Below the pieces are notes generated by a model. It made no database searches, was not told the origin of the DNA, and was given only the letters and a program-made list of their open reading frames with translations. The position numbers were made by a program, and so were the translations under genes. A stretch of 64,000 nucleotides of DNA, from contig CM022373.1 in assembly GCA_011800155.1 (NCBI GenBank), positions 1,674,001 to 1,738,000 of the forward strand, given 5' to 3'. Of the stretch, positions 55,501 through 64,000 are shown piece by piece. This stretch comes from Flammulina velutipes (Eukaryota; Basidiomycota; Agaricomycetes; Agaricales; Physalacriaceae). Within the stretch, counting starts at the first letter, position 1. Each line of letters begins with the position of its first letter.

Positions 55501-58500
55501 GTTAAAAAAGCAGTGTATTCTCGGTCGGCCTCCCCATCCAAAGGAAGCGGATTTTGACAAAGTCTTTGAACAATACCTACGGGAAGTTCTCGACGCTTCC
55601 GACCAATTACACACACACAGCGACACTTGCTTCAAGAAGACGACGAGGACAATAGGGTCACTTACACAGGAAGAGCAGGACACACTGTGCAGATTCAACC
55701 TCCCCGCAGAGACAGTCGACGAGAGTTTTATCGATGACGATGGCAAGATACATCTGAAGCGCGATGAACGATCGATGGTTGGATACAATCGCACGATCTC
55801 GGCAGGTTGTCAATGCAACACCGATGGCAAGTTTGTTGGTTCTGGCCCACTCGGAATGGCGTTCAGCATTTACATGACGAACTATACTGCGAAGTCGTCC
55901 CTGGATTCAGCAGTCGTCGTCAGCGCCTTGACGGCGGCAGTCTCCAATCTACGAGAGGCACAAAGTGGCGCGAGTGGATCAAAGGATGACGAAAGTTGCA
56001 GACGCCTGCTGCTGAGGACGTTGAACCAGATGAACGGGCGCCGAGAACTATCAGCACAGCAAGTCGCATCGTCACTGCTGGGTTGTATGAATCACTTCAC
56101 AGACTGTCGCTTCTCGACGTACTACTGGACAGTCCTGCTTACGTGGCTGTCTCCTACACAATTTCCACGAACGAGGGTGACAGAACCGACTGATAGCGCA
56201 GACTCAGTGAACAGGTAAGCACTACATATACTTTTTCTCTAAGACGTAGACTGACAGGAAAAGTTCAAGAGAAGTCAATAAAGAAAGCGCCAATGAGGAC
56301 GACACAGACGAAGGCGACGACATGGTTATCTTGGTTGACAAAGACACCCTTCCGCCTGTCAATTCGCTCGTTTACGATATCTTGTACCGCCCAAAGGAAC
56401 TCGAGTCAACATCTATGTGGGACATACTCTGTGAGTATGAGAAATGCTCGAAGAGTAGGACAGGAGGACCCAACGGCTACGAGGATACAGGTACAAAAGG
56501 TACGTAAGGACACCAGTGTTCTGTTCAATATAGACTGACAAGAATTCGTAAACACAGCTCCTTCAATGTTACAATTCCTTCCAGAGCATCCTCAGTCAGA
56601 CACTCACGTGCTGAAGAGACGAGCTAAACGTTGTGTTCCTGTGCTTGTCGGACATCGAATACCTCGACGAGACTTGGAAAGTGACAGCAAGCGCTACGCT
56701 ATCGCGATGCTGGCGCTGTTCAAGCCATGGAAACGAGACGCAGACAACCCATTGCGAGAGTCCTTCCAAGATTGGACGGTCGCTCTGGAAGCGATGCGAG
56801 CGAACATAAAACAGGAGTATACGGACATCATGGACCACTTTCAGGAACAATGGGAGTGTAGGCAGGCAGCAGACGACTACTCACAGAAGCAAAGAAGTGC
56901 AGCGACTTTCTTTGCCGGCAGCCGAGATGGAGCAATATGCGACGAAGTGGAGGATACGTCAGCAGATCTACGCTGGCAACTTGGACAAGAAGACATCGGT
57001 GGAACTGAAGGAGAGGTAGTTATTGATGTAGGAGACGGGGAGGATGTCATGGAGGACGAAGAGTACAGTGGCGACAACGATGCAGCAACGAACGACGTCA
57101 TAGCGATGGCAAAGATGGCCAACTTGTACGCGACGCCTCCCACGACGAATCCAAGAAATTTTGGAGTCGACGGGTCATTACAAGACGTGGGGTCTACGGG
57201 ACGGGTGTATGCGCAGCAAGTAGCATCCAATTTATCGGACGCCAGAGCCATATACATTGCGAACAGAAACAGTACGTCAATAAATTGCCGCCACTTACAA
57301 AATCTAACAATTTGCGCAAAGGGGAACAAGATAATCCTCTTCCAACGAATCAACAGTCACATAGTTCCTCGTATAATACGACACCAACCATTGCATCCCG
57401 CTTGACGACACTGGAAGAAGAAAAGACGAGAGCAAGAAATCGATTGCGTACACGTCAAGGCGACGACTCCTTATGGGACCCACTAGACGAATGGCAAAAG
57501 CTCGCTATAGCAATCTGTGCAATGTTCACACTGAACAGGAAACAACGAATGGCGTTCCTGCTCATTGTGGAAAGCCAGATAGAGGGAATGCGAAATCCTT
57601 CAAAAGCCCCTTTGCGATTGATCCTAGGCGGTCCAGGTGGTACAGGAAAGTCTCATATCTATGACGCGGTGAAGGTGTTCCTGCACGCAATTGGAAGGCC
57701 TCACGACATCGCATTCACTGCACCGACTGGCGTAGCAGCCGCCAACATTGGTGGGTCGACGACGTACTCGGAACTTGCTTTAACCACAAAATACGAGGCA
57801 CTGCTAAAACCGAAATCGAAAACTCTTCCAAAGTTGACGAAACGCCTTTCTGCTTTAGGAGGCATCGTCGTAGACGAATGCTACTTCTTTGGGTGCACAG
57901 AGTATGAGAGGATGTCAAGAAATATCAACCTAGCGCTGGGTTGCAATGACGACCCATTCGGACACAAGGATCTCATCAATTCTGGCGACCATGGTCAACT
58001 TCTAGGCCCCAAGGTCACACCACTGTTCAGTCATGCATTCGAAAGACTACTCACATCCTCTTCTTCGCTACAACCTCTCAGCAAACAGACACGTAACGCC
58101 CTGATCGGATTCAAGAACTTCAGGTCGTTCGACAAGTGCGTAATGCTCGATACAATTGTACGGCAAAAGGACGCACGCTACGTTGCTCTGCTCCAGCGTC
58201 TCCGCTTTGGTGTCTGTACGACGGAGGGGCCTGACAACGATTATGACTACCTCAACAAACTTCGCATGTCACTGTCGGGACCACTGGAAGCAGAACCCGA
58301 TGTGTTGAAGTGGATAACCAATCCCAACAAGGCGTCTCCATTGATCACCTATACGAACGCAGTGCGCAATGCACACAACTGGAACATGACAAAAGCCTTC
58401 TCCGCAGCGTCTGGCCAACAGTTCACGGTATATTACGCTGAAGATTCGATAAGCCAAGGTACAAAGAGGACAACACTCACAGGACAGAATGCTGTAGACG

Positions 58501-59135
58501 CGTGGAACACCAATATCAAGACAAACGCTCATGATCTCAGTGGCCGACTTCCATTGGCGATAGGGATGCCCGTGATCATTGTCGATAATATCGCTGTGGA
58601 ACTTGGGATTTCCAACGGAAGCAGAGGCATACTGCGAGGCGTGAAATATTTCACTCGAGAGGGCAGGCGATATGTGGTGTCCTTAGACGTCGACGTACCA
58701 GCATACACCAACCCAAATCCGACAGAAACACATCCTCACCGCGTTACCATCCCGTCCGTCACGAAGACGATACAATACACCAGCAGCCTGACAGGAAGGT
58801 CACACTCGGCAAGGCGACAGCAAGCGCCAGTGATAGGTGGCTTCGCGTTTACGGTCCACAACTCGCAGAGTCAGTCACTTGACTCAGCCATCGTCCATCT
58901 TGCCAGCAGCAGAAACACGGCATCGGCGTACGTCATGTTATCCCGAATCAAATGCGGCGCTGAAGGTCCAACTGGATTGCGTATACTGGGTGAAGTGAGG
59001 AAGAGTGATATATCAAGACACGCACCAGAGGAAGTAAGAGCAGAAGAGAAGAGATTGCAGGCGTTGTCGGATAAGACGGAGACAGATGCAAGGATGCAGT
59101 TAGCGTGGTACATCGCGACAGGCGAGGAACTGTAG
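52599..59135 (+). CDS. Helitron RepHel protein (Rep nuclease plus PIF1-like helicase)
   Basis: A multi-exon gene from ATG 52,599 (MSFSRKRTADVGVDL) to TAG 59,133-59,135. The N-terminal part has cysteine pairs (CSFCNSS, CSTCWGC), then the Helitron N-terminal region (LAVRRTWWPRAMAAL; IFFTLNPADAHNP). The HUH motif HLHILIWLEG is at 55,287-55,313 and the paired-tyrosine motif YMTNYTAK at 55,871-55,894. The helicase has Walker A GGPGGTGKS (57,628-57,654), Walker B-like IVVDECYFFG, NSGDHGQLLGP, FAFTVHNSQSQSLDSAIV and ASAYVMLSRIKC. It would nick and unwind DNA for rolling-circle transposition. Some helicase positions differ from the usual DEISM, GDFxQLPPV and NKSQGQ, so activity is uncertain. Introns lie for example at 52,688-52,744, 54,319-54,371 and 55,313-55,363. 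Confidence 0.9.
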
Positions 59136-59187
59136 ACATTCAACTATATTATTCGTTGAGACAAGGCGGTATCAGTGACAGATATAA

Positions 59188-59210
59188 GTGGCTGTGCTAT
59201 TGACAGCCAC
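59188..59210 (+). other. Perfect 8-bp hairpin 3' of RepHel
   Basis: GTGGCTGT and ACAGCCAC enclose a 7-nt loop, 53 bp after the RepHel stop. Helitrons end with a hairpin followed within about 10-12 nt by CTRR; here the hairpin is followed by ATATGGTAGTGG without CTRR. It may be the terminal hairpin of a variant family, a transcription terminator, or coincidence. Confidence 0.35.
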
Positions 59211-60489
59211 ATATGGTAGTGGCTATGCATGAGTGTGAGTTCGTTCTGGTTGATCGCATAAGAATGAGGCAAAGAAGCAGATTATTTTTGTAAGACTTAT
59301 GGCTAGAATGGAACCGTATTGCCAGTTCAATTAAGCGAGAACGTCTACGGTACACGCTAGAGAGTCTTTTTGTTTCGGATAATACGGACCGCGTTCCGAG
59401 TAAATTTCGTCATTTCCCTGAGCTCCGAGTCCATAGAGAAACAAAACCTAATCGGTTTGTTAATCTGTAAAAAGTTACAGGAGCATGTGATTTCTGGTTA
59501 GGGTTACATATCTGGACTAGTAAACACGTGATGATGGGAGAGCTCAGAGCGTGACGAGCTCTCAGGGATATCGGGGAGCGTAAGGGAGGAAGCAGAATTA
59601 AGGCGATTCGTAACACATATACTCTGAGTCCCTGACCCTGGGGTGCGATATTGGTGCTGTAGGTTGCAGCACTAGCAACATACTGATCCTGCTGATGCTG
59701 TGCTCTTGGACACAGACACAATTTCACCCTCCTGCTATTGGAGCCTTGCAGGGTTCGACTCCCTGAGGAGGGCATAAACACGTACATTCTATCTACTTCC
59801 CTACGGGTTAACTTGTGTGACCCAAGAGATTAACTCGAGTGCACCATTGGGTGTTGGGTTTGCCTCTTGGAGTTCAGGTACCCGTGATTCAGTTCGCAGG
59901 TGCACTTAGGTACACCCGTGCTGATCTCTAAAGATAACGAGACAAGAAAATAATGATGGCAAGAAGAAAAGGAAACAATGATGATATATGTGCAACACTT
60001 GTGAACAACACTATCCCAGGGTAGTCTTTGCAAAATATTTTTCTGGCCTTATTTCCCTCTTTTCTCATAGCTTTTTTGAATGGATTATATTATTCACATG
60101 TAATGCAGGCTATTCCGAAGATAAGAAGGCAAGCCGGAGAGCATAAGGAAGCAAAAATCATCTTGCAAAACCACGTGGGAAATTTTGCAAAGGCTACCTT
60201 TTGCTATCTGCAGCGGTTTATTTCCTCTTCATTAGGAGATTATGCATTTCACTATCGGTATTACTAGTTTTAAGTATTCTGAACCTAATCCGGACCATCC
60301 GAAATGCATGCAACCAAAAGGACGATAGACAGACTCGATTTTGCAAATGTCACCCAGCGATAGTATATACCGCGGACCTCACTGGCGCTCAAAATATGTG
60401 CAGTGTTCACTAGCTCACGTGGACAGTTAACAACAATCTAAATTAACGAAAGTAACGGAGCATCCTTGCTCACTAAGAAATAAGTACAC
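59211..60489. other. Intergenic interval with tRNA-like 3' half
   Basis: No protein gene is supported. At 59,726-59,773 a T-arm-like stem CAGGG-TTCGACT-CCCTG is followed by AGGAGGG, which can pair with CCCTCCT 18 nt upstream of the T arm. This resembles the 3' half of a tRNA, but no D or anticodon arm fits, so it is a fragment or a chance fold. The right Helitron end probably lies somewhere in 59.2-59.4 kb. Confidence 0.35.
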
Positions 60490-62203
60490 TCATCGCGTTG
60501 GCAGCCAGATTTTCACCGTCTACAAAACATCAGCCCAGCACTAAAAACACAAAGAGATCAAGACAAACCTGATCGCTGCTGCATGTCGCAATGACGTTCA
60601 GCAGTGCAGGGGGCGCGTTTGGATCTGACTTGTCCGCCGATGATATCGTCTGTCGGCCCCACGACATGCAAGTCACGAACCGCTCGTGCGCCTCAATCTT
60701 CCTAGCACACCGCCCAGTCTTCAAGTCCCACACGCGGTACGAATGGTCGTCCGACGCCGTGAGTAGGTACTGCCCATTGGGGTGGAACACGATAGATCGG
60801 ACCCAGTCGTCATGCCCCACAAGAGTATGCAAACATTGGCCGCGAACCGCGTCCCAGATCTTGACGGTCTTGTCTCGTGCGGCTGTGACAGCGAAGACGA
60901 TAGATGCTTGTCCGACGGCTTGCGCGCCGGAGGGTGCCTGAAGAAGTTGAGAACGGGGGACACTATGCGCAACCGGGTCGTACCTTCAGAGCAACAAGCT
61001 CGCGAATGGCAGCCACTGCATGCGGAGGGCAAAACTGAGCGGCCTCAACGACGTTGTCGTGCCCTCGGAATTCGGTCTTTGTCTCTCCCGATGTCGCATC
61101 AACGATCTTTGCAGTCTGCAGTAGTGGTCAAGGAGAGGGAGAAGATGAAGCAATAGCACGTACATGGTCGGCAGAGCATGTCAGGAAATACCGCCCGTCA
61201 AAGCTCGGAACGGCACATCGGATCCATTCGTCATGAGGTGATATGACCTTGATGCAATGACTGCAAGAGATGAATGAATATGCTAGCATGTCTCAATGTT
61301 ATGTGGCGTACGTTGTAGAGACCTCCCATATTCGGAGGGTATGATCGCGGCTAGAGCTCAGAATCTTGTCATCACCTGGTAGAAACCTTGCAGAAGATAT
61401 TGAGTGCTCGTGGCCTCGGAGTGTCGCTGTATTCTGATAATCGTTCTCGACGTTCCAGAGCTTGATGAAGAGATCGTATGAGCAAGTGACTGGTAGAGTC
61501 AGTATTTCCGATTGTGTTTGAAGACGTGAGCACGCACCGAGCATGGTGCCATTCGAGTTGAACTGGCAGTCCGACACGCGCTTTGTATGGGCCTTGAGGG
61601 TACGCTCGAGATCGCCCGACTCCCAGTCCCATATTTTGACTGAGCAGTCGTCGCTGGCGGTGGCAAGAACGGTGTAGAGGGGATGGAATGCGACTGCGTT
61701 GACGCTGTCGCGGTGTCCAGTGAGCGTATGCTTTGCGGAACCAACGGTTGGTATCCAATCGACATCGTAACGCTTGCCGCCTGAGCCGTTCGGAAGATGG
61801 ACCATGGAGGCGTTATCCTCGAGGGCCTGCGCGAGGCGGGATTCTAAATCCATTATCTACACTGTGTGAGTGGTCTCGTCGCTGCGGGGTACGACAACGG
61901 CAGACCTTCTTCTGCATCCTGATAACACTCGTCCATTTCTTGACGAGCAAACCGCTGCTGTTCTGTCCCAAGTCGGGTTGAAAGTCGGACTACTAGTGAT
62001 TGATCAACGAAACTGCGTTCACGTCGTCGGCAGCGGACTAACAGGGAGTTCATGCTTGAATTGTTCAAAGGTTTTGGTGAATCCGCCGGTGTTGAGGTAA
62101 TCCAGGATTGATTTGTGTCTGCTCGTCGGTTAATGTGGCGTAGAAGCGGAGAAAATAGCGCATACAGGTCGTCTCGTTGCCGTTCACTGAGCGTCGAGCC
62201 CAT
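60490..62203 (-). CDS. PAC1: PAC1/LIS1 (NudF) dynein regulator
   Basis: Start ATG 62,203 ([13 protein letters not shown]). After an intron the LisH motif reads [20 protein letters not shown]. Two further small introns give the coiled coil [20 protein letters not shown]. Then come about seven WD40 repeats, including [40 protein letters not shown] and [20 protein letters not shown], ending TVKIWLPTR at 60,490 after a last intron. At about 430 residues it has normal family length. LIS1 proteins bind the dynein motor domain and Nud partners, controlling nuclear migration and spindle positioning; in fungi loss disturbs hyphal nuclear distribution. The gene lies 152 bp from UBA2 on the same strand. 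Confidence 0.93.
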
Positions 62204-62355
62204 CGTGGTCGTCGTGGTCGTCGTGGTTGATGTCCAAGTATCGATCGGGACCAGCCGTGCCACATGGCAATTTGATGGACCCATATCATATGCCATATGT
62301 ACAATTATATATAAAAACTAGAACATGAGTAGCGCGACAAGAGACCCCACCCCGC

Positions 62356-64000
62356 CTAGTCTATCTCAATTACATCGTCCTCCAGCGGATCATCTACCCC
62401 CTCCATGATGATTAACCCATCCTCCTCCAGCCGCCGCTTCTTACTGGGACTCTCCAGCTTCATTCTTTTCGCTGCACGCTCCTCGTCCCCATCCCCATCC
62501 GCCCCCCTCTTCCTCGTCACCTTGATCTTGACAGGCGTAACCGGAGCACTCGCCACGCTCTTCACCACCACCCGCGCCTTCGGCAACACTTCTGGGAGGA
62601 CGAACGGATCCGCACTACCCTCCCTGTTGCAAAAAATCACTTTAACAATCAAAGAAAAAGAAGAGAAAAGGGCAACTAACGGTAACGCAGCCAAAGCAAT
62701 GGTGATCGTCCCCACATCACCCTCCTCATCGACAATCGACAAGAACTTGCCCCGCCCAACGTTCAAACTCGCCAATGTGCTCTCCATGTTATCGTCCCAG
62801 TCCGGATCGCTCAGTACCCTCTTATCCTCATACACGCTCACCTCCCGCTCATCGCTTCCCAGGATCCCCTTGACCACATCCCCAAGCAACGTCCGCGTTG
62901 GATCGCACAGCACAGTCGCATACGTATCTCTACACACCCCACAGTTCGGATTGGGCGGTACCAGCTGTATGGCGCTAAGCGGGGCCTCGGGTTTGTTCGG
63001 GAGGATATGGACGCTCCGCAGCTTCCCATACGACTTTCGTAGGACGTTCAACGCCTGCAATACGATGAGCCCGGAGACGATGGCGTTCGTTGTAGCTATT
63101 GCCGGGATGATATTCCCCGCCATTTCTAGGACATACGTGAGTATCTCCGCTCGATAGAAGAATCAATCACACCTTTGACCTCCCATTTCGTCTTGCCGTC
63201 GATACCGTACGCTGCGGAACGGAGATTCGACGAGGCAGTGACAAAATCTAATGTGTCTTCGTCGTCTTTGTCAAAAGATATTGTCTCCTCGCCAGCCTGC
63301 AGACGCGCCGCGAGTCGCTCAGTGCTATGAATGGGCATTAGGATCTTCCAGTAAGACGAGGATTGAAGGCTATACCTCGAGGTGAACAACAGCAGGTTAT
63401 CTTTGAGAGATAGCGTTCGTTGGTCCTTCATCACCGCTCCATTCCCGTTCGCTTTGCTCGACGACGCTCCATTAGTTGCTGACGGTGCATTTTGCTTGAG
63501 CGTAAATGTATCATCCATTATGCCGTCAAAGTCCAGGGGAACAGGTGGGGTTCGCGATTTCCACATATCGGACATAGCAAGGAGGTTCCGGATGTCTTTG
63601 TGGAAGATCTGGAAATGATATTAATGCTCGTCCTAACGCGAGAAAAGCATCTCAACCTTGGCGAACACCATTCTGCTGGCGGACGCAGCTTCCGACGGTG
63701 AACGAAGAGCCTTTCGAACTGCTTGGAAGGCGAGTGCTTGTTCCCGGAGAGTCGCAATTTCTTGCGCTGAGACATGTTGAGAATGATTAACATAGCTAGA
63801 ACAGAAATGATGACGAACCGTTTTCGCCTTGCTTTTCTGCGTCGTCCAGCTCTCCACCAGCATCCTCGTCTTCACCGAAAAGCTGCCTGGGAAGGGATAT
63901 AGGCACGAACGACTGGGTTATATGTAACGTACCCCATAAGATAACTCTTACTCCATACGATGCAATGTATTGGCTGGCTGGGCGTTGAGCGAATGGTACA
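62356..64000 (-). CDS. UBA2: SUMO-activating enzyme subunit UBA2, N-terminus outside window
   Basis: The minus strand enters the window inside the gene. Visible order: [20 protein letters not shown], then a helical region, [40 protein letters not shown], and [20 protein letters not shown], the hallmark second half of the adenylation domain. The Cys pair CGVCRDTY follows, then the ubiquitin-fold region ([14 protein letters not shown]). The C-terminus has a nuclear localisation signal ([16 protein letters not shown]) and an acidic tail ending DDVIEID, resembling a SUMO-interacting motif. UBA2 with AOS1 activates SUMO for transfer to UBC9. Introns include a 57-nt in-frame one near 62,624-62,680. 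The catalytic cysteine region and ATP loop lie beyond position 64,000. Confidence 0.93.

Noticed and set aside
62405..63157. 250-residue plus-strand ORF over UBA2
   Set aside because: Antisense shadow; the minus strand encodes unmistakable UBA2 sequence in the same place.

Overview
The window reads as nuclear DNA of a filamentous basidiomycete, most likely an Agaricomycete. Genes are broken by many short introns (about 45-60 nt, GT..AG). The transposon families are those typical of mushroom-forming fungi: Plavaka, TET/JBP-linked elements, Helitron, hAT, a Tc1-like DDE family, tyrosine-recombinase retroelements and chromoviral Ty3/gypsy. The few apparent host genes (PAC1/LIS1, UBA2, an F-box protein, a RING protein) are ordinary eukaryotic ones. 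The species cannot be named from sequence alone.

Layout. 1-47 kb is a dense, nested transposon landscape. 0-3.1 kb: an unrecognised multi-exon gene studded with GC-rich mini-hairpins. 3.8-5.7 kb: a retroelement gag-like gene (minus strand) split by a hAT-type MITE with a perfect 8-bp target duplication; a second MITE copy lies at 7.5-8.1 kb. 8.3-10.4 kb: a dispersed repeat ('repeat A') carrying an orphan Plavaka-type terminus, followed by a Helitron helicase remnant. 11.3-19.2 kb: pieces of DIRS/Ngaro-type retroelements (RNase H, tyrosine recombinase, and a minus-strand RT) bounded by inverted repeats. 19.2-24.8 kb: gypsy and hAT debris, then a chromoviral pol with its 3' LTR. 24.9-31.6 kb: two head-to-head copies of repeat A, one hit by a TA-target MITE, the other by a complete hAT element with an 8-bp duplication. 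31.6-36.3 kb: a long-inverted-repeat element interrupted by a Tc1-like transposon.

36.7-46.7 kb is the most striking unit. A 9.9-kb element has matching CATCAGGAA ends and subterminal repeats. It encodes a Plavaka transposase (minus strand), a TET/JBP-like 2-oxoglutarate/Fe(II) dioxygenase with its metal and cosubstrate residues present, and a DUF6532-like protein (both plus strand). A transposon thus carries a predicted modified-base oxidase.

46.7-64 kb is more gene-like. It has an LTR fragment, an F-box gene, a RING-finger gene, and then a Helitron with a nearly full-length RepHel gene. A divergently transcribed gene of unknown function beside the Helitron contains an in-frame tandem exon+intron duplication. 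Two conserved single-copy type genes on the minus strand follow: PAC1/LIS1 (dynein regulation) and UBA2 (SUMO activation, cut by the window end). Reading frames, splice sites and boundaries were worked out by eye; no search or alignment was run.
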